From contig NZ_KE387222.1 of the NCBI RefSeq assembly GCF_000430725.1, positions 3,389 to 52,832 of the forward strand: DNA of 49,444 nucleotides, given 5' to 3'. Position 1 is the stretch's first letter. Each line of letters opens with the position of its first letter. The position numbers and the translations under genes are program-made. This DNA is from Azohydromonas australica DSM 1124. Lineage in GTDB: Bacteria; Pseudomonadota; Gammaproteobacteria; Burkholderiales; Burkholderiaceae_C. Under the pieces are notes generated by a model that worked only from the letters and a program-made list of their open reading frames with translations, did no database searches and was not told where the DNA came from. Positions 37,243 to 47,880 of this stretch are shown piece by piece.

Positions 37243-38159
37243 CCCGCCCGCTGACCGCCCCGCTGCCGCACGGTGCCGTGTCCGGTGCCCCCGCAACCGC
37301 GAAGCCCCGGCGCCTGAAGCTGCACCGCCTCGTGCTGTGGACCGCGCTGGCGCTGTTCGCCGCCTGGTTCCTGGCGCCGCTGTACGTGATGCTGGTGACC
37401 TCGCTCAAGGACATGGAGCAGATCCGCACCGGCCACCTGCTGTCGCTGCCCACGAGCCCGAGCCTGGAAGCCTGGTCGCGAGCATGGAGCAGCGCCTGCA
37501 CCGGCACCGACTGCAACGGCCTGCGGCCCTTCTTCCTCAACTCGGTGCTGCTGGTGGTGCCCGCGGTGCTGATCTCCACCGCCATCGGCGCGCTCAACGG
37601 CTACGTGCTGAGCAAGTGGCGCTTTCGCGGCAGCGAGCTGATGTTCGCGCTGATGCTCTTCGGCGTGTTCATGCCGATGCAGGTGGTGCTGCTGCCGATG
37701 AGCCAGGTGCTGGGCTGGCTGGGGCTGGCCAGCTCCATCAGCGGGCTGGTGCTGGTGCACGTGCTCGCCGGGCTGCCTTCCACCACCCTGTTCTTCCGCA
37801 ACTACTACGTCGGGCTGCCCGACGAGCTGGTCAAGGCGGCGATGCTCGACGGCGCCTCGTTCTGGCAGATCTTCCGGCGCATCGTGCTGCCGCTGAGCAC
37901 GCCGATCCTGGTCGTGACGCTGATCTGGCAGTTCACGCAGATCTGGAACGACTTCCTCTACGGCGTCGTGTTCTCCGGCGCCGACAGCAAGCCCATCACG
38001 GTGGGCCTCAACAACCTGGTCAACACCTCCAGCTCGGTCAAGGAATACAACGTGGACATGGCCGCCGCGCTCATTGCCGCGTTGCCGACGCTGCTGGTTT
38101 ACGTCATCGCAGGCAAATACTTCGTGCGCGGCCTCACGGCCGGCGCCGTGAAAGGCTGA
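37239..38159 (+). CDS. gtsC: Glucose ABC transporter permease GtsC
   Basis: 306 residues starting at ATG 37239, which shares 4 bp with the gtsB stop. MalG-type permease: after a 35-residue Pro-rich N-terminus come 'VLWTALALFAAWFLAPLYVM' (TM1), 'MLFGVFMPMQVVLLPMSQVL', the EAA loop 'AAMLDGASFWQIFRRIVLPL' and 'DMAAALIAALPTLLVYVIAG'. A loop 'SACTGTDCNGLRPFFLNSVL' with two cysteines is typical of Gts permeases. Its stop lies 5 bp before gtsD. It pairs with GtsB in the inner membrane. Confidence 0.92.
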   Translation: MTRPLTAPLPHGAVSGAPATAKPRRLKLHRLVLWTALALFAAWFLAPLYVMLVTSLKDMEQIRTGHLLSLPTSPSLEAWSRAWSSACTGTDCNGLRPFFLNSVLLVVPAVLISTAIGALNGYVLSKWRFRGSELMFALMLFGVFMPMQVVLLPMSQVLGWLGLASSISGLVLVHVLAGLPSTTLFFRNYYVGLPDELVKAAMLDGASFWQIFRRIVLPLSTPILVVTLIWQFTQIWNDFLYGVVFSGADSKPITVGLNNLVNTSSSVKEYNVDMAAALIAALPTLLVYVIAGKYFVRGLTAGAVKG

Positions 38160-38164
38160 ACACC

Positions 38165-39235
38165 ATGGGCGCCCTCTCCATCCGCCAGGTCGAGAAGACC
38201 TACGCCGGCAACGTCCGCATCCTCAAGGGCATCGACATCGACATCGAGGCCGGCGAGTTCCTGATCCTGGTCGGCCCCTCGGGCTGCGGCAAGTCCACGC
38301 TGCTGAGCATGATCGCCGGGCTGGACACGCCCACGGCCGGCAGCATCCACATCGGCGAGCGCGACGTCACGCACCTGCCCAGCAAGGACCGCGACATCGC
38401 GATGGTGTTCCAGAGCTACGCGCTCTATCCGAACATGACGGTGGCGCAGAACGTCGCCTTCGGCCTGGAGATCCGCAAGGTGCCTAGGGCCGAGCGCGAG
38501 GCCGCGGTGGATCGCGTGGCGAAGATGCTGCAGATCGGCCACCTGCTGGACCGCAAGCCCGGGCAGCTCTCCGGCGGCCAGCGCCAGCGCGTGGCCATGG
38601 GCCGGGCACTGGCGCGCAACCCGAAGCTCTTTCTCTTCGACGAGCCGCTGTCCAACCTCGACGCCAAGCTGCGCGTGGAGATGCGCGCGGAGATCAAGCT
38701 GCTGCACCAGCGCACGCGCACCACCACCGTGTACGTCACGCACGACCAGGTCGAGGCCATGACGCTGGGCGACCGCATCGCGGTGATGAAGGACGGCGTG
38801 GTGCAGCAGTTCGGCACGCCGGAGGACATCTACACGCGGCCCGTCAACCGCTTCGTGGCCGAGTTCATCGGCTCGCCGGTGATGAACATCGTGGCGGCCT
38901 CGCGCGGCGGCATCGGCGCGACGGCGGGCGGCCTGGAGCTGCCCACCACCGACGCTCAGCGCGCGGCGCTACGCGCCGGCGCCGGCGCCGGCGAGCTGCT
39001 CTACGGCCTGCGCCCCGAGCACCTGGCGCTGGACCACAGCGGCGTACCCGGCCGCCTGGCCATCATCGAGCCCACCGGCCCCGACACCTACGCCACGGTG
39101 GACACGCCGCTGGGCCAGCTCACCGCCCGCGTGCCCGGCGTACTGCACGCCGGCGTCGGCGAGAACGTGCACCTGCGCTGGCAGCCGCAGCACGCGCACC
39201 TGTTCGACGCCCGCACCGAGGCCCGCGTGGCCTGA
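38165..39235 (+). CDS. gtsD: Glucose ABC transporter ATP-binding protein (MalK/UgpC type)
   Basis: 356 residues from ATG 38165. Walker A 'GPSGCGKST' (37-45), Q-loop 'VFQSYALYPNMTV', signature 'LSGGQRQR' (135-142), Walker B 'LFLFDEPLSNLDAKLR' and H-loop 'YVTHDQVEAMTLGDR'. A regulatory MOI/TOBE C-terminus starts near residue 240 ('GLRPEHLALDHSGVPG', 'RWQPQHAHLFDARTEARV'). It powers sugar import by GtsBC. MalK-type ATPases may be shared among several sugar permeases. It ends the transporter part of the operon; the porin starts 154 bp on. Confidence 0.93.
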   Translation: MGALSIRQVEKTYAGNVRILKGIDIDIEAGEFLILVGPSGCGKSTLLSMIAGLDTPTAGSIHIGERDVTHLPSKDRDIAMVFQSYALYPNMTVAQNVAFGLEIRKVPRAEREAAVDRVAKMLQIGHLLDRKPGQLSGGQRQRVAMGRALARNPKLFLFDEPLSNLDAKLRVEMRAEIKLLHQRTRTTTVYVTHDQVEAMTLGDRIAVMKDGVVQQFGTPEDIYTRPVNRFVAEFIGSPVMNIVAASRGGIGATAGGLELPTTDAQRAALRAGAGAGELLYGLRPEHLALDHSGVPGRLAIIEPTGPDTYATVDTPLGQLTARVPGVLHAGVGENVHLRWQPQHAHLFDARTEARVA

Positions 39236-39389
39236 GCCGCGCGCCGCACCGCGGCGCCCGCATCCCCGACCCCGTTCCGTTCCACGCGGCGCCGCAACGC
39301 CGCGGGGGCGGCTTCGCCCAGAAGAACTTCCGCGCACGCCGCGCAGGGAAGAGGACGCCCTTCGTCCATCAACAAGAGGAGACCAGCCG

Positions 39390-40667
39390 ATGAACGCTTT
39401 CCACCACCCCGCCCTGCGCCGCGCAGGCATCGCGGCCGCGGCCGCCCTGTGCTGCCTGAGCGCGCACGCCCTCACCGAAGTCGCGGGCCTGGAGCTCTAC
39501 GGCTACACGCGCGGCGGCTTCCAGTCCAGCAGCGGCGACACGCCGCGCGGCGGCTACACCCTGGGCGGCGACGCGCAGAAGTTCCGCCTCGGCAACGAGG
39601 GCGACCACGGGCTGGAGTTCGGCATCGGCAAACAGTTCGACATGGGCAACGGCCTGAAGCTCGGGGCGTACTACATGCCCACGATCTGGAACGGCGACCA
39701 CGGCACGGCCGAGGCCTACGTCAGCTTCTCGGGCCTGCCCTTCGCGCCCGAGGTGCAGTTCTGGGGCGGCCAGCGCCGGCTGCGCCTGCAGGACGTGCAC
39801 ATCGTGGACAAGTTCTTCGCCGACTACGGCGACAACCTGGGCGTGGGCTTCACGGGCTGGAAGCTGGGCCCGGTCAAGCTGGGCGTGGGCCTGTTCACGG
39901 GCGACAGCATCGACAACAAGGTGTCCGACCCCAACCGCGCGCGGCGCCTGAACGTCGACGTCTCCGGCCTCGAAACCAACCCCGGCGGCACCCTGCGCCT
40001 GACCGGCACCCTGGTGCGCGGCGACTTTGCCTACGGCAAGGACGGCGCGGGCCTGTCGCTGCTGCACAACCAGAACGACTTCCTCACGCCGGGGCTCAAG
40101 AACGCGCTGTTCGTGCAGGCCGCGCGCGGCCATGCCGGGCTCAACGGCCAGTTCTTCGGGCTGGACAGCGCCGGCGGCACCAGCCTGATCGTGGGCGCGG
40201 GCGGGGTGGTGACGAGCGTGGCCAACCCGCCCGTGCCGAGCCCGGGCCAGAAGAGCTGGCGCGTGATCGACTCGCTGAGCTGGCAGTCCGGCCGCTTCGG
40301 CGGGCAGACCATCCTGGCCTACCAGCATTCCAAGGCCGACGGCGGGCCCACCGACGGCCAGGTGAGCAAGGACCTCTCCGTCGGCGGCCGCGTGTCCTAT
40401 GCGTTCACCGACCATCTCAAGCTCCTGGCCGAGGCGGGCAGCACCAGCCGCGCCATCGACGGGCAGCCCACGCAGCGGCTGCGCAAGCTCACCATCGCGC
40501 CGGCGCTGTCGCTGGGCCCCGGCTTCTTCTCCCGGCCCGAGCTGCGCCTCTACGCCACGCGCGTGAAGTGGAACGACGCCGCTGCCGCCGCCAACGCCAC
40601 CGGCTTCGGTGCCGGCGGTCGCACGTCGAGCACGCTGTTCGGCGTGCAGCTGGAGGCGTGGTGGTGA
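39390..40667 (+). CDS. LamB-family carbohydrate porin
   Basis: 425 residues from ATG 39390, behind GAGGAGA. Sec signal 1-27 (CCLSAHA). Maltoporin-type features: 'GLELYGYTRGGFQSSSGDTP', 'KFRLGNEGDHGLEFGIGKQF', 'WGGQRRLRLQDVHIVDKFFA', 'RKLTIAPALSLGPGFFSRPE', 'LRLYATRVKWNDAA', and the last strand 'TLFGVQLEAWW' ending in an aromatic residue, as needed for barrel assembly. It should let glucose or oligosaccharides cross the outer membrane. Pseudomonas has OprB at this place; here the LamB type has taken over. Its TGA overlaps the zwf start. A separate ribosome site and 154-bp leader suggest it may also have its own promoter. Confidence 0.9.
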   Translation: MNAFHHPALRRAGIAAAAALCCLSAHALTEVAGLELYGYTRGGFQSSSGDTPRGGYTLGGDAQKFRLGNEGDHGLEFGIGKQFDMGNGLKLGAYYMPTIWNGDHGTAEAYVSFSGLPFAPEVQFWGGQRRLRLQDVHIVDKFFADYGDNLGVGFTGWKLGPVKLGVGLFTGDSIDNKVSDPNRARRLNVDVSGLETNPGGTLRLTGTLVRGDFAYGKDGAGLSLLHNQNDFLTPGLKNALFVQAARGHAGLNGQFFGLDSAGGTSLIVGAGGVVTSVANPPVPSPGQKSWRVIDSLSWQSGRFGGQTILAYQHSKADGGPTDGQVSKDLSVGGRVSYAFTDHLKLLAEAGSTSRAIDGQPTQRLRKLTIAPALSLGPGFFSRPELRLYATRVKWNDAAAAANATGFGAGGRTSSTLFGVQLEAWW

Positions 40668-42151
40668 GCGCCACGTCCTTCGACCTGGTCCTCATCGGCG
40701 GCACCGGCGACCTGGCCTGGCGCAAGCTCCTGCCCGCGCTGTTCCAGGCCTGGCGCCACGGCAAGCTGCCCGCGGACGGGCGCATCCTGGCGGTCGGCCG
40801 CAACGAGATGGACAGCGCCGGCTACCGCGAATGGCTGCAGCAGCGCTTCCGGGACCTGCCCGGGCCGGCCCGCCCCGGCGCCGAGGCCTTCAAGCGCTTC
40901 GCGGCACTGCTGCACTACATCAGCATGGACCTGATGCAGGCCGAGCCTTACCAGCGGCTGCGGCGCTGGCTCAAGGAGCCCCAGGCGGACGAGGGCCGCG
41001 AGCGCGCCGCCGGCACCGTGGTGCTGTACCTGGCGACCAGCCCGCATCTCTTCCCGCAGATCTGCGGGCAGCTCTGCGCCGTGGGCCTAAACGGGCCCGA
41101 GGTGCGCGTGGTGCTGGAGAAGCCGCTGGGCCATGACCTGGAGAGCGCGCGCGCCATCAACCGCGCCGTGGGAGCGGTGTTCAGCGAGAGCCAGGCGCTG
41201 CGCATCGACCACTACCTCGGCAAGTCCGCGGTGCAGAACCTCACGGCGCTGCGCTTCGGCAACGCGCTGTTCGAGCCGCTGTGGCGGCGCGAGAGCATCG
41301 CCAGCATCGAGATCACGCTGGCGGAGTCGCTGGGCGTGGGCACGCGCGGCGAGTTCTACGAGCGCACCGGCGCGCTGCGCGACATGGTCCAGAACCACGC
41401 GCTGCAGCTGCTGACCATGATCGCCATGGAGCCGCCCTCCACCGCGGACGCCGATGCCATCCGCAACGAGAAGCTCAAGGTGCTGCAGGCGCTGAAGCCC
41501 TTCACGCCGGAGAGCGCGCGGCGCGACGTGGTGCGCGGCCAGTACCGCGCCGGCGTGTGCGAGGGCCGCGCCGTGCCGGGCTACGCCGAGGAGGTGAAGG
41601 TGCCGGCGCACAGCCGCTGCGAGACCTTCGTGGCGCTGCGCACCGAGGTGTGCAACTGGCGCTGGGCCGGCGTGCCCTTCTACCTGCGCACGGGCAAGCG
41701 GCTGGCGGCGGGGACGGCCTACATCGTCGTGAACTTCCGCGCCGTGCCGCACCCGATCTTCCCGGGGCCGCACCCGGCCAACCGGCTGGTGATCAAGCTG
41801 CAGCCGGAAGACGGCCTGGAGCTGCACCTGCTCGCGGCCAAGGGCCATTCGGGCGCGGGCGCGTTGGCGCCGGTGAGCCTGGACCTGGACTTCGACAAGG
41901 CGTTCGTGGAAGACCGCGTCGGCGCCTACGAGCGGCTGCTGCTGGAGGCCATCCACGGGCGGCTGAACCTGTTCGTGCGCAGCGACGAGCAGGAGGAGGC
42001 GTGGCGCTGGGTCGAGCCGGTGCTGCGGGCCTGGCGCGAGGACGACGCCGCCGGCCTGGGACCGCGCCCCTACGCCGCCGGCAGCTGGGGCCCGGCCGCC
42101 GCCAGCGCCCTGGTGGCGCGCGACGGGTTCAGCTGGGCGGAGGAGTCGTGA
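40664..42151 (+). CDS. zwf: Glucose-6-phosphate dehydrogenase
   Basis: 495 residues. Three GTG codons follow each other; the last, at 40664, lies 7 nt after GGAGG and overlaps the porin stop, so it is preferred. Dinucleotide site 'IGGTGDLAWRKLLPALF' (11-27), 'EKPLGHDLESA' (152-162) and the active-site 'RIDHYLGK' (180-187) are intact. 'FYLRTGKRLAAGTAYIVVNF' and 'LQPEDGLELHLLAAKGHSG' complete the family pattern. It oxidises glucose-6-phosphate to 6-phosphogluconolactone, making NAD(P)H and opening the Entner-Doudoroff/pentose phosphate routes. Translational coupling to the porin places it as the last gene of the glucose operon; pgl and edd/eda are not in the window. Confidence 0.95.
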   Translation: MSATSFDLVLIGGTGDLAWRKLLPALFQAWRHGKLPADGRILAVGRNEMDSAGYREWLQQRFRDLPGPARPGAEAFKRFAALLHYISMDLMQAEPYQRLRRWLKEPQADEGRERAAGTVVLYLATSPHLFPQICGQLCAVGLNGPEVRVVLEKPLGHDLESARAINRAVGAVFSESQALRIDHYLGKSAVQNLTALRFGNALFEPLWRRESIASIEITLAESLGVGTRGEFYERTGALRDMVQNHALQLLTMIAMEPPSTADADAIRNEKLKVLQALKPFTPESARRDVVRGQYRAGVCEGRAVPGYAEEVKVPAHSRCETFVALRTEVCNWRWAGVPFYLRTGKRLAAGTAYIVVNFRAVPHPIFPGPHPANRLVIKLQPEDGLELHLLAAKGHSGAGALAPVSLDLDFDKAFVEDRVGAYERLLLEAIHGRLNLFVRSDEQEEAWRWVEPVLRAWREDDAAGLGPRPYAAGSWGPAAASALVARDGFSWAEES

Positions 42152-42167
42152 GGCCGCGGCGGCGCGC

Positions 42168-44351
<2,184 letters not shown>

Positions 44352-44445
44352 CGAGGCAGCGGCAGCGGGTCGTGGCAACGAGCGCGGGGAAGCAATCCCG
44401 GCGCCCGCACCGCCGGCGCGGCCCGGTACTTGCCGTGCGGCAGCC

Positions 44446-44775
44446 ATGCGCTACCCGGTCACGCCCGACGGTCGCTATTTCGTGGTGCGCGCCCGCCTGT
44501 GGCGCTGTACCGACCCGCGGCTCGATGAAACCGAACGGCTGCGTCTCACGCGCGAGCTGATGTCGGCGCGCAGCGCCGTGCGGCAGGCGCTGCGCGGGCA
44601 GGACGCGCCCGCCCTGGCGCAGGCGCGCGCCCGCGTGCATGCCGCCAAGGTGGCGCTGGGCGAACGCGGCCCGGTGTGGTGGAGCGACGGGGCGCCGGAC
44701 CACAACCGGCGCCTGGTGCGCAACACGCCGTACCGGGGCTGGTACGAGGCGCTGGAAGCCGTGCCGGCGTCATGA
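44446..44775 (+). CDS. Conserved small cytosolic protein, function unknown
   Basis: 109 residues from ATG 44446. It opens 'MRYPVTPDGRYFVVRARLWR' and closes 'ERGPVWWSDGAPDHNRRLVR' followed by 'NTPYRGWYEAL', a pattern I remember from many proteobacterial hypothetical proteins. A helical Arg/Ala-rich centre ('LTRELMSARSAVRQALRGQD') lies between. No signal or membrane segment. The conserved Trp-rich motif suggests a defined fold. Divergent from the hybrid kinase (94 bp apart) and coupled by an ATGA overlap to the next membrane-protein gene, so the two probably act together. Confidence 0.75.
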   Translation: MRYPVTPDGRYFVVRARLWRCTDPRLDETERLRLTRELMSARSAVRQALRGQDAPALAQARARVHAAKVALGERGPVWWSDGAPDHNRRLVRNTPYRGWYEALEAVPAS

Positions 44776-45218
44776 CGCACGCGCTGCTGCGCTGGCCCGC
44801 CGGTGACCTGGCCTGGGCCTGGTTCATGGCCACCGCCTTCAGCGGCCTGCCCTCGACGCTGTACGCGCTGCTGACCGGCAGCGACCCGATGGAAGCCACC
44901 CGCGCCGCAGGCGCGATGCTGCTGCCCGCGGCGACTTTTTTCTGGACGCTGTTCGGCGCCGCCGCCGTGGCGCATGGCGGCGTGTCGCTGTTCTGGACGC
45001 TGGTCTTCGCCGTGCTGCTGCCACGCCGCCACGCGCTGCCCGGGGCGGTGGCGGGCGCGGCGCTGGTGGCGCTGCTGGACCTGCGCCTGATCGCGCCACT
45101 GGCCTTCCCGTCCGTGGCGACGCTGGCGTTCTGGCCCCAGTTCGCCGACCACTTGGCGTGGGGCGCGCTGCTGGGCGGGACGCTGGGGTGGCGGCAGGGG
45201 CGGCGGGCCGTGGACTGA
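44772..45218 (+). CDS. Small integral-membrane protein, function unknown
   Basis: 148 residues from ATG 44772, overlapping the previous stop (ATGA). Four hydrophobic segments: 'LAWAWFMATAFSGLPSTLYA', 'AGAMLLPAATFFWTLFGAAA', 'FWTLVFAVLLPRRHALPGAV' and 'LAFPSVATLAFWPQFADHLA'. Short loops, Gly/Arg-rich C-terminus. It resembles uncharacterised inner-membrane proteins of betaproteobacteria; no catalytic motif is apparent. It lies upstream of the ppk2 fragment, on the opposite strand. Confidence 0.7.
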   Translation: MTHALLRWPAGDLAWAWFMATAFSGLPSTLYALLTGSDPMEATRAAGAMLLPAATFFWTLFGAAAVAHGGVSLFWTLVFAVLLPRRHALPGAVAGAALVALLDLRLIAPLAFPSVATLAFWPQFADHLAWGALLGGTLGWRQGRRAVD

Positions 45219-45269
45219 AGACGGACGCGGCCGGCATCCCGTCAGCGAGGGCGACGCCCTCTCTACGCC

Positions 45270-45330
45270 GCCGACGATGAGCGGGTCCCCCGAGCTGATG
45301 GCCTCCAGCGACTTCTGTGCGTGGAGCACG
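45270..45330 (-). pseudogene. Decayed duplicate of the ppk2 3' end
   Basis: About 55 bp match the end of the neighbouring ppk2 gene (45488-45548) at an offset of 217 bp with roughly 90% identity. The minus-strand reading is 'HAQKSLEAISSGDPLIVG', against 'YAQKSLEAIGSVDPLIVG' in PPK2. Similarity fades upstream of 45330. It has no gene of its own: it is the stump of a partial or collapsed tandem duplication. Confidence 0.75.
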
Positions 45331-45426
45331 CGGCACGGAGAGAAACGTAGCGTCCAGCCGCGTGCGAGGCCGCCGGGCCAGGGGTGCCTGGAGACAGGAG
45401 CGGCGCGAGTCTGATGCGACCTTGGA

Positions 45427-46605
45427 TCAACCCGCCCCGGTGGCCGCCAGCTGGTCGTCCCCGCGGCTGGGCACCAGCGAGGGCCGCCCGACGATGAGCG
45501 GGTCCACCGAGCCGATGGCCTCCAGCGACTTCTGAGCGTAGGGCAGGCGCTGCAGCAGGTAGCGCATGGCGTTCAGGCGCGCGCGCTTCTTGCAATCCGA
45601 CTTGATCACCGTCCACGGCGCGTCGGAGGTGTCGCAGTGCAGGAACATCGCTTCCTTGGCGCGGGTGTAGTCGTCCCACTTGTCCAGGGAGGCCATGTCG
45701 ATCGGGCTGAGCTTCCACTGCTTGAGCGGGTGCGCCTGGCGCTCCTTGAAGCGGCGGCGCTGCTCGGCGCGGCTGACCGAGAACCAGAACTTGAACAGGT
45801 GCACGCCCGAGCGCACCAGGTGGCGCTCGAACTCCGGCGCCTGGCGCATGAACTCCTCGTACTCCTGCTCGGAGCAGAAGCCCATCACCCGCTCGACGCC
45901 CGATCGGTTGTACCAGCTGCGGTCGAACAGCACGATCTCGCCGCGCGTGGGCAGGTGCTGGATGTAGCGCTGGAAGTACCACTGGCCGCGCTCGGTCTCG
46001 CTGGGCTTCTCCAGCGCCACCACGCGCGCGCCGCGCGGGTTGAGGTGCTCCATGAAGCGCTTGATCGTGCCGCCCTTGCCCGCGGCGTCGCGGCCCTCGA
46101 ACACCACCACCACGCGCTGGCCCGTCTCCTTGACCCAGGCCTGCAGCTTCAGCAGCTCCACCTGCAGCCGGTACTTCTGCTTCTCGTAGCTCTTGCGCGA
46201 GAGCAGGTTCTTGTAGGGGTAGCGGCCCTCGCGCCAGCCGGCGGAGAGCTCGGTGTCGGGGTCGATGCTCTCGCGCACGGGCTGGCCACGGTCGAACAGC
46301 GCCTGGCGCAGCAGCCGCACCTCGTCGGGCGAGGCGCCGTCGATGAGGGCGCGCAGCTGCTCGTGGCGCACCTGCGGCGCCGAGCCGCCGGTGCGGCCCT
46401 CCAGCAGGTCCTGCAGCACCATCGCCTGCACCGTGCTGGCCTCGGAACGGCCGCGCTCGACCATGTCGTGCTCGATGCCGAGCGCGCTGAGCACCGGCGC
46501 CGTGTCACCGGCCTCGACGGCGCGCGGCTTGGCCGTGCTGTGCCGGCGCCGCGCACCGTTGGGCTTGGCGGACGGGCGGGCGATGGGGTTGTCCTCCTGA
46601 GGCAT
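45427..46605 (-). CDS. ppk2: Polyphosphate kinase 2
   Basis: 392 residues from ATG 46605. After a basic N-terminus of ~125 residues ('RRRHSTAKPRAVEAG'), the PPK2 core starts 'LLSRKSYEKQKYRLQVELLK'. Walker A 'GRDAAGKGG' (171-179), 'FMEHLNPRGARVVALEKPSE', 'WYFQRYIQHLPTRGEIVLFD' with Asp228 of Walker B, 'RSWYNRSGVERVMGF', lid 'RFKERQAHPLKQWKLSPIDM' and 'WTVIKSDCKKRARLNAMRYL'. PPK2 uses polyphosphate to phosphorylate nucleoside mono- or diphosphates, which of the two cannot be told here. It is preceded by no obvious partner; the PEP-CTERM gene ends 72 bp upstream on the same strand. Confidence 0.93.
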   Translation of the reverse strand: MPQEDNPIARPSAKPNGARRRHSTAKPRAVEAGDTAPVLSALGIEHDMVERGRSEASTVQAMVLQDLLEGRTGGSAPQVRHEQLRALIDGASPDEVRLLRQALFDRGQPVRESIDPDTELSAGWREGRYPYKNLLSRKSYEKQKYRLQVELLKLQAWVKETGQRVVVVFEGRDAAGKGGTIKRFMEHLNPRGARVVALEKPSETERGQWYFQRYIQHLPTRGEIVLFDRSWYNRSGVERVMGFCSEQEYEEFMRQAPEFERHLVRSGVHLFKFWFSVSRAEQRRRFKERQAHPLKQWKLSPIDMASLDKWDDYTRAKEAMFLHCDTSDAPWTVIKSDCKKRARLNAMRYLLQRLPYAQKSLEAIGSVDPLIVGRPSLVPSRGDDQLAATGAG

Positions 46606-46677
46606 GCCAATGGCTCCTTGTCGTTGTCATGGGCATGTCATCTTCCGGCCGGGAGGGCCGAAGCGGTTTGAGCCGGA

Positions 46678-47880
46678 TCAAGCCGATCGGCGCCGCCGTG
46701 CTGTAGCCAGCCCCGCCAGTGCCACGCCGACCAGCGCCAGCGAGCCGGGCTCGGGCACGGCGCTTGGCACCGGATCCACCGCACCGCCCGCGCCGGAGGC
46801 CAGCCCGCCGTCGGACGGCAAGCCCATGCCGCCGCCCGCGGCGCCGGCCAGGCCGCCATCGGGGGAGGACGTCCCGTTGTCCGGCAGGCCGTAGGGGTCG
46901 CCCAGGCGCAGGTAGGCGCTCAGGTGCGAGAGGTCCTGGGGCAGGCCGTTGGCGTTGAAGGAAGGGGAAATCCAGCTGCCCATGGCCGAGCCGTCGAACA
47001 GCACGTCCTCGAAGTAGTACAGCGCGTAGTTGGTGCTGGACTTCACCACGGCGACCATGTCCAGGCGCATCGGCCCGGACGCCAGGCTGCCGCCGGAGCC
47101 CGTCAGCAGCCAGAAGCCGCTGGAGCCCCCGGCACCGGCATCCAGCGAGAAGGCGATGTTTTGCCAGGTGCCGCGGACGTCGTCGCTGCTGCCGACGTTG
47201 TCCTTGGCCACCAGCGTCCAGCCGTCGCCCCAGCTCAGGCCCAGGTCGTTGATGCCCTTGCTGTCGTTGCCGCTGACCAGGCCGTAGTAGTCGGTGGCCG
47301 CCACGGCGTTGAGCAGGGTGTCGCGGGCGTAGGTGACGTCCGAGGTCGCGCCGATCCAGACGGCGGTGCCGCCCGGCGTCGCCGAGCCACTGCCGCTGCT
47401 TCCACCCGTGCTCCCGGCGCTGCCGTTGCCGTTGCCATTGCTGGTGGCGCCACTGTTGCCGTTGCCGGCACTGCTGCTGGAGCTGCTGGAATTGCCACTG
47501 GCGGAGCTGCTGTTGCCGTTGCTCCCCGAGCTGCCGTTGCCGCCGCCATTGCTGGTGGTGGCGCTGCTGCTGTTGCCGGCACCGCTGCTGGAGTTGTTGG
47601 AGCTGCCACTGGCGGAACTGCTGTTGCCATTGCTCCCCGAGCTGCTGTTGCCGCTGCCCGTCGTGCTGCTGCCGCCGCCATTGGCGGAGCCGCTTTTGCC
47701 GCTGTTTCCGGAGTTGCCGTTGCCGGCCGAGCCGCTGCTGCCAGCGTTGCCATTGCCGCTCTTCGAGCCGCGGCTGTCCGTCGCGGTGGGCGTGGTGTTC
47801 TTGGCCGCGGCCAAGCCGGGAACGGCCAGACTGGCCAACAACACGGCTTTGACGACGCGTTTGAACTTGGGGCTGCTCAC
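46678..47880 (-). CDS. Ser/Gly/Asn-rich PEP-CTERM exported protein
   Basis: 400 residues from a GTG at 47880 (GGGAG upstream). Sec signal 1-26 (ending LAA-AK). Residues 38-170 are almost only Ser, Gly, Asn and Ala, with an internal 37-residue duplication. A beta-rich domain follows (about 172-330: 'TAVWIGATSDVTYARDTLLN', 'LSWGDGWTLVAKDNVGSSDD', 'YALYYFEDVLFDGSAMGSWI'). The C-terminus is a PEP-CTERM sorting tail: 'VPEPGSLALVGVALAGLA' then 'TARRRRSA'. Such proteins are cut by exosortase and delivered to the surface or exopolysaccharide matrix. No exosortase or epsH-like gene lies in the window. The low-complexity linker may be glycosylated. Confidence 0.9.
   Translation of the reverse strand: MSSPKFKRVVKAVLLASLAVPGLAAAKNTTPTATDSRGSKSGNGNAGSSGSAGNGNSGNSGKSGSANGGGSSTTGSGNSSSGSNGNSSSASGSSNNSSSGAGNSSSATTSNGGGNGSSGSNGNSSSASGNSSSSSSSAGNGNSGATSNGNGNGSAGSTGGSSGSGSATPGGTAVWIGATSDVTYARDTLLNAVAATDYYGLVSGNDSKGINDLGLSWGDGWTLVAKDNVGSSDDVRGTWQNIAFSLDAGAGGSSGFWLLTGSGGSLASGPMRLDMVAVVKSSTNYALYYFEDVLFDGSAMGSWISPSFNANGLPQDLSHLSAYLRLGDPYGLPDNGTSSPDGGLAGAAGGGMGLPSDGGLASGAGGAVDPVPSAVPEPGSLALVGVALAGLATARRRRSA
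47461..47670 (-). repeat. 111-bp tandem duplication inside the PEP-CTERM linker
   Basis: The segment starting GTTGCCGGCACTGCTGCTGG at 47461 recurs at 47572 with few changes, a period of 111 bp or 37 residues. It codes the 'NSSSASG', 'NSSSG' and 'GAGNSS' blocks. Length variation among strains is likely. Confidence 0.7.

Noticed and set aside
39449..40663. Upstream extension of the zwf frame through the porin gene
   Set aside because: The porin has a signal peptide and family motifs in another frame; zwf starts at the coupled GTG at 40664 behind GGAGG.
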